A DNA stretch of 64,000 nt, taken from contig CANQHG010000003.1 of NCBI GenBank assembly GCA_947623655.1, positions 1-64,000 on the forward strand. The letters are read 5' to 3'. The stretch comes from an uncultured Clostridia bacterium (GTDB lineage Bacteria; Bacillota; Clostridia; Christensenellales; Borkfalkiaceae). Shown here piece after piece: positions 15,640-25,249 of the stretch. Every line of letters begins with the position of its first letter. Position 1 is the first letter of the stretch. The translations under genes and the position numbers were made by a program. The notes beneath the pieces are model-generated. The model had not been told where the DNA came from. It saw nothing but the letters and a program-made list of their open reading frames with translations, and made no database searches.

Positions 15640-17217
15640 TTAAGTCTCCGAAGCGGCGAAGAAATACGTTTCCCCGTCGCCCGTGAGAGTCATGAGCCAT
15701 AAGGGCGGCATGTCGTCCGATTCGGCGGTATTGAGCACAGAGAGCTCATATACTTTTCCGCCGACGGCAACATAGTAAACATACCCGTCTGTCCTCTCCT
15801 CGCCCGCCGCGACGACGGTGAGGCTCACTCCGTTCCAAACGATCTGCCCGCCCGAAACGGAGACGCTCCCCGCGGTTCCGTTGATTCCCGTCCACGTTCC
15901 CTCGAGAACTGCGTTCAATGTGACGGCGGGACGGCCTTCCCTGAAATAATATTCATAGGTGTAGCCCGCAAGGAGCCCGTCATTTCCGTATATTTCGGAA
16001 GAAATTTGCAGGATATCGTCGCTTCCCGCATAGAGGTTGCCCTCATACGTCTTTCCGCCCGCGGTGAAGATGAACGCGGCGTCAGACCCGCGGACGGAGA
16101 CGCTTTCGCCGTTGAGCGTGAAAGAAGTTTCCGTGATGACGGCCGTCTTGCCGTCGACGCTCTTCCATACGCCGCGGAGCGCTTCGGGGAACGTATAATC
16201 ACCTTGTTCGCTTCCGCCGCTGAAGACATACCCGTCAACATCGGGACAGTTGAGCGAACCGTTCCACATCAGGATGTGCATCTGCCCGCCTTGCAGGAAA
16301 AAATAGATGTTCGTCCCGATGGGCGTTGCGAAGATATCGTTCGTCGTCTCGTAGTAACCGCCGTCGATGATATCCGTTATCGTATGGTCATTATAAACGA
16401 CCGTGTTGTTTTCCACTGAGAGCGTCCGCGTTTGCCCCTCTTCAACGCACGTCCAATCGCCCGCATAGATCCCGTCGAGCGTCACGCGTTCGGTGGGGAG
16501 AGGATCGGGAAAGAAAAACTCCCGTTCGCCGCTCCGGATGTTGAGGATATCGATGACATAGCCGACGGTGTAGTCCGTACGCGCCCATGCGATCGAATAT
16601 ACGGTACCGTCCAGCTCGAAATTATAGCTCTGCTCGGCGCCCGAATTGCGCGGAGTGACGGAAGAGACCGCCGCGCCGTGATACCGCAGTTTTTTCTCGC
16701 CGATATAGAGCGTTTCGCCCTCCTCCGACTTCCAATGTCCTCTGAAAAGCGCTTGAAACGAGGAGACGGCGAGAGAGGAAAAGGTGACAACGGGAAGATC
16801 GTCCGACGAGGACGCAAAGACGGCGCTCACCGTGACGTCTTCGGTCAGAAGAAAAGTGTAAACAGACGAGAGCCTCTCGCGCACGGTCCCGTTGACGCAG
16901 ATCGCCGAGAGCTCAAACCCCTCTTTGCCCGCCGCGGTGACAGTGACGCTCTCGCGCAGTTCGTAATACGCGCCGTTTGCGGGCGCGGAGACGGAGACCG
17001 TCCCCTTTTCCGTATCATATGTGCCGATTTTTACGGAGATCCCCTCTCCCGCGGGCGGCGTCTCGGGCGTTTCGTCCCCGCCGTCCGCGTTGTCGGTGAT
17101 GTCGGCTTCACCGTCCTTTCCGTCGCTTCCCCCGCCGTCCGTGTCGCAGGCGGCGAAAAAGATTGCGGAAAGAACTGCCGAGATCAATATGATAAGAATG
17201 CGTTTGAACGGTTTCAT
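15640..17217 (-). CDS. Lipoprotein with divergent InlB-type repeat
   Basis: 525 residues. The lipoprotein signal ends AIFFAAC (Cys at about 24), followed by a low-complexity Gly/Asp/Glu stretch. A divergent InlB-type repeat (about residues 60-130) reads GTYDTEKGTVSVSAPANGAYYELRESVTVTAAG...VTVSAVF. Then come three or four beta modules each starting with a 'LxGxWxs..G' strand (FRGHWKSEEGETLYIG, YAGDWTCVEEGQT, LRGVWKSVDGKTAV, LEGTWTGINGTAG), a lipocalin-like pattern also seen in its neighbours. Function unknown; probably a surface-exposed binding protein. Only 4 bp separate it from the upstream lipoprotein gene, so the two are co-transcribed. Confidence 0.82.
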   Translation of the reverse strand: MKPFKRILIILISAVLSAIFFAACDTDGGGSDGKDGEADITDNADGGDETPETPPAGEGISVKIGTYDTEKGTVSVSAPANGAYYELRESVTVTAAGKEGFELSAICVNGTVRERLSSVYTFLLTEDVTVSAVFASSSDDLPVVTFSSLAVSSFQALFRGHWKSEEGETLYIGEKKLRYHGAAVSSVTPRNSGAEQSYNFELDGTVYSIAWARTDYTVGYVIDILNIRSGEREFFFPDPLPTERVTLDGIYAGDWTCVEEGQTRTLSVENNTVVYNDHTITDIIDGGYYETTNDIFATPIGTNIYFFLQGGQMHILMWNGSLNCPDVDGYVFSGGSEQGDYTFPEALRGVWKSVDGKTAVITETSFTLNGESVSVRGSDAAFIFTAGGKTYEGNLYAGSDDILQISSEIYGNDGLLAGYTYEYYFREGRPAVTLNAVLEGTWTGINGTAGSVSVSGGQIVWNGVSLTVVAAGEERTDGYVYYVAVGGKVYELSVLNTAESDDMPPLWLMTLTGDGETYFFAASET

Positions 17218-17221
17218 GTTT

Positions 17222-19114
17222 TTATTTCTTGATGAAGAAATGCTCGTCGTAATCGCCGAACGCCACCATCAGATGATAGGGTAAGCCGTCGACATAGGAA
17301 GGCGCAGTCACGTCGATGGCGATGTGCACGGTGTTCAGGTTGCCGTTTGTCAGATCTGTCCAGCCGAACGTATAATGCGCGCTGCTGCCGTAGATCGCTT
17401 CGGGCGCAACGAGAAGCATGTCTTCCGTTACCGTGAGGGGGTCGTCGTCGAAAAAATTGAACGTATCGACGTAGATGATGAGGCTGTCTGCCGTGACCTC
17501 CACTCTTGTGAGCATGCTGTCGAGATATACCCCGATGGGAAGTCCCAAAAATCCTGTCTTCGTCTGGCCTCCCGCCGTCTTCTTGACGAAAGCCTCGTTG
17601 TTGCCGCTTGCAGAGCACATGATGAGCGCCTGCACGGGGTCGTAGCTGAATTCGAGCTTGTTGTTGTCCGAAGAGACCGCGATCACTTTATACTGCCCGT
17701 TGTCGAGTTTTTCGGCGACAAAGACGGTATACGGCGCGTTATCGTACGAAACGTTGCCCTGCGCGTCGATCTTGAGCGTGTGATTGACGGTCAACCCCTC
17801 CCATTCGGTATCGAGAAGGATGTTCTCCGTCACTTTTGCGGGCTCATGGTCGTCTTTGAGGAAGTAGTCGCGCCGACCCATGCCGAGGTCGACGATCGTC
17901 TCGCGCGTGAGGTAATAGTTGTAGCCGGGATCGGGCTCAAGCCTGTACGCCTGTCCCTTGTAAATGATGATGTTGCCCGCGCCTCTCGTGCCGCCGTTGT
18001 TGTAGACTTCGGCGTTCTCGTTGTTCACTTTCACCGTCTTCGCCGTAGGATCCACTGCGATCGTGACGTCGCCCTTGACATTCTCCCATGTGCCCGCAAG
18101 ATCTTCGTCGACATAGAGCTCGATGAAAGAGCGGTGCGTGAGCGGGGTCTCGCTCGTTGCGGGGGTTGTGACGGTGGGATTGTTGAACGCCCTGCCGTTC
18201 GGCTGTCCCGCCGTGGTATTGTCGGTATACCAACCGATGAAATAGATGTCGCCGCCGTCCTCCATGACGAGATACAGGCAGTCGTGGCCGATCGTTGCGG
18301 TAGAACCGTCGTTATTGACGATCTGATCGCAAAAACCGCAGTTGACGACGGCAAGCGCGTTCTGCCCGTTGAAAGCGGCGGTGCCGTTCGCCGCGTCGAT
18401 CGTCAGCGTGTTCGCGGCAAGCAGATCGTACCATTTGCCGTTGAAATCGACGTTGACGGCGGGCGCGCCGTCGGGGATCAGGTAATGTTTCTCCTCCCCC
18501 TCCGTGAGTATCATGATCTTATTCGCAACAAAACTATCGTACCAAGTGAGAGCATACGTCTTGCCGTCTTTGCCCGTGAGCGTGAGCGAATCGGCAGTGC
18601 CCTCGGCGTCTGTTGCCGCAACCGTCTCGCCGTTGTCGGTGATCTGCGCGCCGTCAGCCGCGATGACGAACTTTGTGCCGCCATCAATGCTCTTCCAGCT
18701 CCCCGCCCAAAGGCTGTCGATCGAGAGATCTCCGTCATCGTCTTCGGCAAGTTGGAAAGTCACTTCCACGGTCGTGTTTTGAGAAATGGAAAAAGAATAT
18801 TTTCCGTCTTCGCCGAGTGTGAGCGCCGTGGCGTTCGCTTTCACGGCCTTTACCGCATAGCCGTCATTGGGTTTTACGCTGACGGACACTTTTTCGCCCG
18901 CGACGTACCCTTTCTCCGCGGCGGGTCCGTTGACCGCTACGGCGCCCTGTTTGCTCTCGTATTTGAGGGTGAGCGTATAATAGGTCGTGGCGGCGTCGTC
19001 ACCGTTTTCGTCTGTGTTCCCCGTATCGCCGTTACCGCACGCGGCGACGAGGGGCAAAACGCACAAAAGCATCGCCGCCAACATGGAAATAAGCGCAATT
19101 TTGAGTTTTTTCAT
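17222..19114 (-). CDS. Lipoprotein with divergent InlB-type repeat, first gene of the operon
   Basis: 630 residues with signal and lipobox (LPLVAAC, Cys at about 26). After an Asn/Asp-rich spacer comes one divergent InlB-type repeat (YYTLTLKYESKQGAVAV...NTTVEVTFQ), then successive 'WxGsWksxdG' beta modules (SLWAGSWKSIDGGTK, FNGKWYDLLAAN, LAGTWENVKGDV, LDTEWEGLTVN) of about 90-100 residues. The pattern is the same as in the downstream 525-residue protein and the 925-residue protein further upstream, so these are paralogues. A GTAGGAGATAAAGG stretch precedes the ATG. No enzymatic motif is visible. It heads a minus-strand series that ends with the NapH-TlpA fusion. Confidence 0.82.
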   Translation of the reverse strand: MKKLKIALISMLAAMLLCVLPLVAACGNGDTGNTDENGDDAATTYYTLTLKYESKQGAVAVNGPAAEKGYVAGEKVSVSVKPNDGYAVKAVKANATALTLGEDGKYSFSISQNTTVEVTFQLAEDDDGDLSIDSLWAGSWKSIDGGTKFVIAADGAQITDNGETVAATDAEGTADSLTLTGKDGKTYALTWYDSFVANKIMILTEGEEKHYLIPDGAPAVNVDFNGKWYDLLAANTLTIDAANGTAAFNGQNALAVVNCGFCDQIVNNDGSTATIGHDCLYLVMEDGGDIYFIGWYTDNTTAGQPNGRAFNNPTVTTPATSETPLTHRSFIELYVDEDLAGTWENVKGDVTIAVDPTAKTVKVNNENAEVYNNGGTRGAGNIIIYKGQAYRLEPDPGYNYYLTRETIVDLGMGRRDYFLKDDHEPAKVTENILLDTEWEGLTVNHTLKIDAQGNVSYDNAPYTVFVAEKLDNGQYKVIAVSSDNNKLEFSYDPVQALIMCSASGNNEAFVKKTAGGQTKTGFLGLPIGVYLDSMLTRVEVTADSLIIYVDTFNFFDDDPLTVTEDMLLVAPEAIYGSSAHYTFGWTDLTNGNLNTVHIAIDVTAPSYVDGLPYHLMVAFGDYDEHFFIKK

Positions 19115-19328
19115 CCTTTATCTCCTACAAAAATTTTACCCTATAAATCGACGAAGAGACACGGCGTTGTGCTACCGTGTCTGTTATCGTGAATGCCCCG
19201 CATGCGGGGGATTCTTCGGCTTCGTCTCAGAATGACGTGTGACCGCGTCTTGTCAGAGGGGGCTGCTCACCCCCTGCGGGGGGTTGGCATGAGAGCCGAG
19301 CCCCTCACAGGAGGAACGACGCCCGCGA
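19115..19328. repeat. Intergenic GC-rich interspersed repeat block
   Basis: Holds the palindrome CCCCGCATGCGGGG (19196-19209), then GATTCTTCGG...TCAGAATGAC (19210-19236), then a CCCCCTGCGGGGGG palindrome. The same signature recurs at several other intergenic sites in the window. No gene is present. Confidence 0.7.
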
Positions 19329-22103
19329 TCAGGCGGCCTGCTTGAATGTTACGACGACATCCGTGTCCGCATGGATCGTGAAAGAATATGTGCCGTCGGC
19401 ATTTTGGGTGAGTGTTTCGCCGTCTGGCGTGATCGAGTCGAGCGCATAGCCGCTGCCGGGCGTGACGGTGATCGTTACGGTATCGCCGTCGTTGTAGCTC
19501 GTCTTGTCTGCGGTTGCGGTACCCATGGCGGCAGTATAGTCATCGTTGCCATATTCGATCGTAACGGTATACGTCGTGCTCGTGCTCCCGCCTTCCTTGG
19601 TGAAGTAGTAGTCTTCGGTGAACATGCTGTCGTAGAAACTGATTGCGTTTTCTTCAATCGATAACGTCCACGACTTCCCGTTGCATCTGACCTGAAAAAC
19701 GGTGGGGGTCCATTCATTAACACTAAGGAGTTCTAACACATCTTCGCCGAATTTGACGCCGCCATTGGCATCGATCGTAAGTTTTTTATCTGTGTCGGGA
19801 CATGACCAAGTGGTGCCGTATAACGTCTGATCCTCAAGGACAAGCGGCTCGAGTTCTGCTTCCTCAAACACAATATCGACCGTAATATCAGTCCCGTCGG
19901 CATTGTAAGCATACCTGTTGTTGCCCTCCGTATCGACGAGAGCTGTACCGTTTACGGTAACAGATTTTACTTTGTAGCCGGGATTCGGCGTCACGATGAT
20001 CGTGAGCGCATAGGTCTCGCCCTCTGCAGGCTTCACCAGCGTATAGGTGTTATAACCGGAAGACAATTCATCGGACAGCATTGCAGAGCCTTCTGTGCCG
20101 CAATTAAGCGTGACCGTAAAAACATCCTGCGGAACGATCTCGCACTGTGCATAGGTGTAAGTTTCGTCACCGTCAAAGAGGGTGATCATACCATCCGTCA
20201 ATGTCATGGTATAGAAATTATAGTTGATATAAACCGCGTATTCGGTATCGCTCACTTTCACGCCATAGACATAGCTATCTTCAATAAACTTATCGTAATC
20301 ATCCACAAGCCCAAGGCCGTTTTCATCAATGATAAACTTTTCGAGACTTACATACTCTTCCGCACCATCGTACGCATATCCCGACTGCCATGCTTCGCCA
20401 AACGTGACCTGTTCGACCGTTTTGGAGAAAGAAACGCTTACAAATTCGGTGTTATTTGTCAATAAAGACGCAGTCAGCTGAGAGTCATTAACCCACGGAT
20501 CGAAAGATGTAACAAAGATGTCTGTGGCCGTCTTTACGAGGAGTGTCGTACCCTTTTCGTTGCTGTTGATGACCTTGATCGACGTCACGTCGGCAAGACC
20601 CGTAAACGTCACTGTGCCGTCTGCGTTGAAAGTGACTTTCTCACCGTCGCTCCCCGTCCACTCGCCGAGGATAAACGCATACGGAGTAACAGAGATCGTA
20701 TCACGGACATATTCGAACTGCGTCATAAAATCAAGGGAGTTAACAATTACATAGTTATCGTTTCGGATCTCCGCGGTAAAAACGGCTCCCCCGACTGAAA
20801 CAAGATACTCTCTGCCCGTATAATAAATCTTGACTGCCGTACCGTCAATGGTGACAGCACCCGTGTCGCTCACGGAAAGTTTGCCCGTGCCGCCGACTTC
20901 AGAGAATGAACCGGGAGTCAGCAAATCTGCTGCCGAAAGTCCGTTGCCCAAAACATAGTAATTATCTTCATAGCCTTCGTCGGAGAACCACATGATCTCA
21001 ACGGCGTTCGCACCGTAATAAAGCGTGAAATCGATGGGATCTTCCACATCATCGCATGTAAAAGAAACCGTGGTGCCCTCGGCCGCGCCAGAGCCGTACG
21101 TATCAACGTAGACCGAAATAGACACATCGCTTACCGTATGTCCCGTCCACGTCACATTCTCGGCAGTAAGTGTGAAAGTATCTGCACTGTCTTCAATATT
21201 CTGCCAAGTGCCTTGGAACTCTGCGGGGATCTCGCTCTCCGCAAGGAAAGTAACAACGATCGCTGTATCCCTCGTCACGCTGAATGTATACTCGTTATCT
21301 TCAAGCGAAACGGATTCCCCATTGACGGCGACATCCTTCACAAACCAACCTTCTCCGGCGGTAACGGTCAGGGTAACAGTCTCGTCTTTATTGTACTTAT
21401 CTTTCTTGGAGGAAAGCTCGGCCGTACCTTCGCCCGTCTTGCTGACGGTGACAGTATAGGAGATCGTCGCCCCTTCCTTGAGGAACGTGACGTCCTTGGA
21501 ATAATCGGCAGTGTTGAGCGAGATCGTGCTGTCTGCCGCGCTGACATGAAGTTCATAGGCAACGCCGTCGACGGTGACGGAATAGAAGAGATCGCCGTCG
21601 GTGTAGGGAGCGGCAAGGAAGACGTCTTTATCTCCCCACTTCACGCCCGTTGCGCTGACAACGAGATCGGCTTCTTCTCCGTCCATATCCTTATAGGTCC
21701 CGTAGAGCGCGGCGTCGAGGACAACAGGCTCGCCCCGGTCTTTATCGTCGCCGAATGTGACGGAAACCGTCGTGTTCCCTGCGACCTTAAAAGTATACTT
21801 CCCGTCCGTGCCGGCCGTGAGCGCATTGTCGCCCGCCTTGACCTCTTCCACGGTATACCCGTCGTTCGCCGTGACGGTGAGGGTGACGGTCTCGTCTTTC
21901 ACATAGCCGTCGGCGCTCGCGGGATCGCTCTTTGTCACCGTACCCTTCGCGCTGTCGTAATGCAGCGTTACGGTGTAATAGGTAGTGGTCTGGTCTTTAT
22001 CGTCGCCGTTATCGCCGTCGCCGCAAGCAACTGCAAAGGCCCCGAACGAAAGGCAAAACAGCAATACGAGAAGCGTTAATAAACCTGTCTTTAACTTCTT
22101 CAT
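19329..22103 (-). CDS. Lipoprotein with four divergent InlB-type repeats
   Basis: 924 residues from the ATG at 22103, chosen because AAGGAGAA lies 6 nt upstream; an earlier in-frame ATG gives an implausible basic leader. The signal ends FAVAC. Repeats of the type 'YTVTLHYDSAKGTVTKS...GYVKDETVTLTVTANDGYTV..V..G.......GKYTFKV.GNTTVSVTF' occur at about residues 45-120, 195-275, 690-775 and 845-924, that is, at both ends and between 'WxGxWxxxdgk' beta modules. It is probably a surface lipoprotein of the same paralogous family as the operon downstream, but separated from it by a repeat-filled gap and with its own promoter. Confidence 0.83.
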   Translation of the reverse strand: MKKLKTGLLTLLVLLFCLSFGAFAVACGDGDNGDDKDQTTTYYTVTLHYDSAKGTVTKSDPASADGYVKDETVTLTVTANDGYTVEEVKAGDNALTAGTDGKYTFKVAGNTTVSVTFGDDKDRGEPVVLDAALYGTYKDMDGEEADLVVSATGVKWGDKDVFLAAPYTDGDLFYSVTVDGVAYELHVSAADSTISLNTADYSKDVTFLKEGATISYTVTVSKTGEGTAELSSKKDKYNKDETVTLTVTAGEGWFVKDVAVNGESVSLEDNEYTFSVTRDTAIVVTFLAESEIPAEFQGTWQNIEDSADTFTLTAENVTWTGHTVSDVSISVYVDTYGSGAAEGTTVSFTCDDVEDPIDFTLYYGANAVEIMWFSDEGYEDNYYVLGNGLSAADLLTPGSFSEVGGTGKLSVSDTGAVTIDGTAVKIYYTGREYLVSVGGAVFTAEIRNDNYVIVNSLDFMTQFEYVRDTISVTPYAFILGEWTGSDGEKVTFNADGTVTFTGLADVTSIKVINSNEKGTTLLVKTATDIFVTSFDPWVNDSQLTASLLTNNTEFVSVSFSKTVEQVTFGEAWQSGYAYDGAEEYVSLEKFIIDENGLGLVDDYDKFIEDSYVYGVKVSDTEYAVYINYNFYTMTLTDGMITLFDGDETYTYAQCEIVPQDVFTVTLNCGTEGSAMLSDELSSGYNTYTLVKPAEGETYALTIIVTPNPGYKVKSVTVNGTALVDTEGNNRYAYNADGTDITVDIVFEEAELEPLVLEDQTLYGTTWSCPDTDKKLTIDANGGVKFGEDVLELLSVNEWTPTVFQVRCNGKSWTLSIEENAISFYDSMFTEDYYFTKEGGSTSTTYTVTIEYGNDDYTAAMGTATADKTSYNDGDTVTITVTPGSGYALDSITPDGETLTQNADGTYSFTIHADTDVVVTFKQAA

Positions 22104-22154
22104 GGTATTCTCCTTATTTTTGCATAAATGCAAATAAATTTTTGTGTATTCACG

Positions 22155-22183
22155 ATTATACCATATCTTATGTAAAAACACAA
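22155..22183 (-). promoter_or_regulatory. Promoter of the 924-residue lipoprotein gene
   Basis: On the minus strand TTGTGT, 17 bp, TATAAT. The leader contains TTTGCATAAATGCAAA (22117-22132), a near-perfect palindrome that could be an operator or small hairpin. Confidence 0.65.
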
Positions 22184-22189
22184 ATGATT

Positions 22190-22558
22190 TCCGTCAAGAA
22201 ATTTGCCTTAAAACATTATTTAATATTTAGCAAAGTATAAAAAATATTTATGGAATGGCAAAATCATGCGCTGCAAAGATATTTATGGTGAATTGAATAA
22301 TTATTGTGAATATGCAGATATTTTAACACGATTTCGCCCAAATGATCTGTACGGGGGTGCCGCCCTCGGAATTCGTTGTCCGCCTCCTCCCTCTCCTCGG
22401 GAGGGGGCTTCGGCGCCTTTCCGGAAAGAGCGTTCGCCGCAGGCGGCCGAAGTGGGCATGGATATGCTCGATTTTTTATAATTATACACATTATGCGCAT
22501 AAAATCCCGAAAAATTTTTATAAATATGAATTTTTTGCCAAATTCTATGCAAAAACGC
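22190..22558. other. AT-rich divergent intergenic region with an embedded GC-rich repeat
   Basis: This gap between divergent genes is very AT-rich except for about 22345-22465, a GC-rich block with short palindromes (GCCGCAGGCGGC and CTCCC/GGGAG pairs) like the repeat blocks elsewhere. No gene or RNA is recognised in it. Confidence 0.55.
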
Positions 22559-22588
22559 TTGCTTTTTTTCTGCGATGTGTGCTATTAT
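22559..22588 (+). promoter_or_regulatory. Promoter of the amino-acid ABC transporter operon
   Basis: TTGCTT, 18 bp, TATTAT, about 55 bp before the ATG; AAAAGGAAGGTATC provides the ribosome binding site. Confidence 0.6.
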
Positions 22589-22642
22589 CCATATCGTTCC
22601 ACAGCGAAAAAATCATTTTTATAAAAAAGGAAGGTATCAAAC

Positions 22643-23569
22643 ATGAAAAAACTCATTTTTGCCTCAATGGCAACAGTACTTTCGGCGGCTTGTCTCCTCG
22701 GCGCGGCGGCGTGCGGCGGCAACGGCGACTTTGTCGCCAACGACGCGACCGATCTGCTTCAGGAAGATTTCGGCATCGCCGTGAAAAAGGGTGATACGGA
22801 GATGCTGAACGCCGTCAATGCCGTCGTAGACGCATGGAACGAAAACGGCGACATGCAGAAATACTTCAACTACTACTCCGATCTTGCCGACGCGAACAAG
22901 ACCCCCACCGCACCCGATGGGCTAAAGCTCACCTGGGACCTCTCTTCCTACACGGAGACCCTCGATATGTACACGGAGACGGGCTTTGCGCCCTATGAAT
23001 TCGTCCATACGAGCGGATATCCCGTTGCGGACGGCAATGAGAGCGAAGGCGCATACTCCGCCGCGGGGCTCGACGTTGCGATCGCCTGCGAAGTGGCCGA
23101 ATCGCTCCACTGCAAGCTCGTCATCCACGACGTCACTTTCGACTCCGTTATCACAAATCTCAACGCGGCAAGCGGCAAAGCGCTCGTCGGGGCGGGGCTC
23201 ACGATCTCCGAAGAACGTGCCCAGGAAGTGGATTTCAGCAGCATTTATTCCTCTTCGACCCTCTCGATCGTCTGTGCAAAAGATGCGGGATATACAACGC
23301 TCAAGAGCCTTGACGGGCTGAAGATCGGCGTGCAGGAAGGCACAAGCGGCGACCTCATCGCCACGGAAGCGAAATCTGCCGAAGGCCATTCATATGAGGT
23401 CGGAGAAGAAGACGAAAAGGAGACCGTCACCATCAAGTTTGCTTCTGCGGAGACGGAGATCGTGCAATACAAGACGTATGCGGCGGCGCTCGCGGCGCTC
23501 AAATCGGGAAAGATCGACGTCATCTTCATGGATAAGGTCCCCGCGCTCCTTCTTCTTGCAAACGTATGA
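22643..23569 (+). CDS. Circularly permuted amino-acid ABC transporter binding lipoprotein
   Basis: 308 residues, lipoprotein signal ending LLGAAAC (Cys at about 24). The mature part is a type II periplasmic-binding protein (SBP_bac_3 family), but in permuted order. Residues ~42-80 (DFGIAVKKGDTEMLNAVNAV...NGDMQKYF) are what normally forms the extreme C-terminus of the family. A short linker (ADANKTPTAPDG) leads into the usual N-terminus (LKLTWDLS...TGFAPYEFV), then GLDVAIACEVAESL, LVGAGLTISEERAQEVDFSS, LKSLDGLKIGVQEGTSG and AAALAALKSGKIDVIFMDKVPALLL, where the protein stops just before the segment already used at the N-terminus. Its stop overlaps the permease start (ATGA), so the operon is intact. 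The ligand is probably a polar amino acid. Confidence 0.9.
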   Translation: MKKLIFASMATVLSAACLLGAAACGGNGDFVANDATDLLQEDFGIAVKKGDTEMLNAVNAVVDAWNENGDMQKYFNYYSDLADANKTPTAPDGLKLTWDLSSYTETLDMYTETGFAPYEFVHTSGYPVADGNESEGAYSAAGLDVAIACEVAESLHCKLVIHDVTFDSVITNLNAASGKALVGAGLTISEERAQEVDFSSIYSSSTLSIVCAKDAGYTTLKSLDGLKIGVQEGTSGDLIATEAKSAEGHSYEVGEEDEKETVTIKFASAETEIVQYKTYAAALAALKSGKIDVIFMDKVPALLLLANV

Positions 23570-24333
23570 ACATGCAATTCACATCTATGATCCTTGCAAA
23601 AACGCTGGCCGAACGATTGCGGTCGGCGTTTCTCGTCGATGACAGGTGGCAGCTCTACTTCGTCGGGCTGAAAAATACGCTACTTATGTCGCTTTTGGCC
23701 GTGCTCATCGGCATCGTGTTCGGCGTCACCCTCGCCGTCATTCTTTACACAAAGAAAAAGACGGGAAAGCTCAAAATCCTCTCCGCCATCGCCAATGTCT
23801 ATGTCACGGTCATCCGCGGTACCCCCGTCGTTCTTCAGCTCTTCATCATGTACTTTATCGTGTTGATGTCTGTCAAGAACGGCATCATCGTGGGAGCCGT
23901 TACCTTTGGACTCAACAGCGCCGCCTACGTCTCCGAAGTGGCGCGCGCGGGGCTCGACTCGGTGGACGAGGGGCAGATGGAAGCGGGCCGCGCGCTCGGG
24001 CTGTCCTACACCAAGACAATGATCAAGATCATCCTGCCGCAGGCGCTCCGCAACATGATCCCCGCCCTCTTCAACGAATTTATCGCGCTCGTCAAGGAGA
24101 CGTCCGTGGCGGGATATGTCGGCATCACCGACCTCGGCAAGATCCCGAGCCTCATTCAATCGCGCACTTTCGACTATCTCTTCCCCCTTCTCTTTGCGTC
24201 CCTTTTGTATCTCGTCGTCGTGTGCTTTCTGACGGTCATCGAGAAATATCTCGAGAAGAAATTCTCCAAGGGCGATAGAAAGCTCGTCTATAAAAAACGC
24301 TTCGGAGGCAAGAAAAAATGGGCGAGCCTTTGA
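23566..24333 (+). CDS. Amino-acid ABC transporter permease (HisM/GlnP type)
   Basis: 255 residues with five or six membrane helices and the permease signature of polar amino-acid importers: [15 protein letters not shown] early, then the EAA loop [58 protein letters not shown]. It forms the membrane channel, most likely as a homodimer because no second permease gene is present. The start ATG overlaps the binding-protein stop by 4 bp, and its 3' end overlaps the ATPase start by 16 bp, so the three genes are translationally coupled. Confidence 0.93.
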   Translation: MNMQFTSMILAKTLAERLRSAFLVDDRWQLYFVGLKNTLLMSLLAVLIGIVFGVTLAVILYTKKKTGKLKILSAIANVYVTVIRGTPVVLQLFIMYFIVLMSVKNGIIVGAVTFGLNSAAYVSEVARAGLDSVDEGQMEAGRALGLSYTKTMIKIILPQALRNMIPALFNEFIALVKETSVAGYVGITDLGKIPSLIQSRTFDYLFPLLFASLLYLVVVCFLTVIEKYLEKKFSKGDRKLVYKKRFGGKKKWASL

Positions 24334-25088
24334 TCAGGACGGTGGATCTCTGCAAATCGTTCGGCGACGCCCCTGTTCTCGACCACATTTCGGCGGAGAT
24401 CTGCGAGGGAGAAAAAGTCGTCATTATCGGTCCCTCGGGCAGCGGAAAATCGACCTTTCTGCGCTGTCTCAACATGCTCGAGACACCGACCGAGGGCAAG
24501 ATTTATTTCGAGGGAACGGAGCTCACGCACACAACCAAACTCGACGAACACAGAAAAAAGATGGGGATGGTGTTTCAGCACTTTAATCTCTTCCCCCATC
24601 TCACGGTTTTGAAAAATATCACGCTTGCCGCCGTTGAGGCGCGTCTCGAGGCGCGGCGCAAGCAAAAACTCAAGATCTCCAAAAAGGAGATCGTCGCCCA
24701 AGAAAACGAAAGGGCGATGCAGCTGCTCGGCCGCATCGGTCTGCAAGACAAGGCAAACGCCTATCCTTCCACGCTCTCGGGCGGGCAAAAACAGCGGATC
24801 GCGATCGTACGCTCGCTCGCGATGAACCCCAAGGTGATGCTCTTCGACGAACCCACTTCCGCCCTCGATCCCGAAATGGTTGGCGAAGTGCTCTCCCTCA
24901 TGAAAGAACTCGCCGACGACGGCATGACGATGATCGTCGTCACGCACGAAATGCGCTTTGCGCGGAACGTGGCTACGCGGGTGCTCTTTATGGACGGGGG
25001 CAAGATCGCCGCCGACGGCACCCCGCAACAAATCTTCGACGCACCCGAGGATGAACGGCTCAAAGTCTTCCTCTCCAAAGTGCTCTGA
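24318..25088 (+). CDS. Amino-acid ABC transporter ATP-binding protein
   Basis: 256 residues, the ATPase of the importer (GlnQ/HisP type). Walker [10 protein letters not shown] (about residue 39), Q-loop [11 protein letters not shown], signature [11 protein letters not shown], Walker [14 protein letters not shown] and the H-switch VVTHEM are all present. Length is slightly above the usual ~245 owing to a Lys/Arg-rich helical insert ([19 protein letters not shown]) between the Q-loop and signature. It is the last gene of the three-gene operon and is followed by a strong terminator. Confidence 0.95.
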   Translation: MGEPLIRTVDLCKSFGDAPVLDHISAEICEGEKVVIIGPSGSGKSTFLRCLNMLETPTEGKIYFEGTELTHTTKLDEHRKKMGMVFQHFNLFPHLTVLKNITLAAVEARLEARRKQKLKISKKEIVAQENERAMQLLGRIGLQDKANAYPSTLSGGQKQRIAIVRSLAMNPKVMLFDEPTSALDPEMVGEVLSLMKELADDGMTMIVVTHEMRFARNVATRVLFMDGGKIAADGTPQQIFDAPEDERLKVFLSKVL

Positions 25089-25173
25089 GCCGCTTCCCGC
25101 ATAAAAAGCTTCCCCCGCGCATGAAGTCTTAGCGGCTTCTTGAGGGGGACACAAATAGCATGTGATTTCCTAT

Positions 25174-25210
25174 AAAACAGCGCTCACGGCAATGAAGTGA
25201 GCGCTGTTTT
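25174..25210 (+). terminator. Terminator of the ABC transporter operon
   Basis: A 14-bp perfect stem AAAACAGCGCTCAC / GTGAGCGCTGTTTT with a 9-nt loop. A-runs and T-runs flank the stem, so it may act in both directions against the converging TlpA lipoprotein gene. Confidence 0.88.
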
Positions 25211-25249
25211 TTGACATATATGTGCAATTTTTCTCACCCGGACACACGC

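Noticed and set aside
9125..19192. Long plus-strand frames opposite the lipoprotein operon (9125-10120, 10950-12269, 12939-14501, 17324-19192)
   Set aside because: All are reverse-frame images of lipoprotein and redox genes that have signal peptides and repeats in the sense direction.
22266..22624. Short frames in the divergent region before the binding-protein gene
   Set aside because: They cross a GC-rich repeat and very AT-rich DNA, lack ribosome binding sites and resemble no protein.
22643..23569. Frameshifted or truncated binding protein instead of a permutation
   Set aside because: The frame is clean, the stop overlaps the permease start, and the missing C-terminal block is present in full at the N-terminus.
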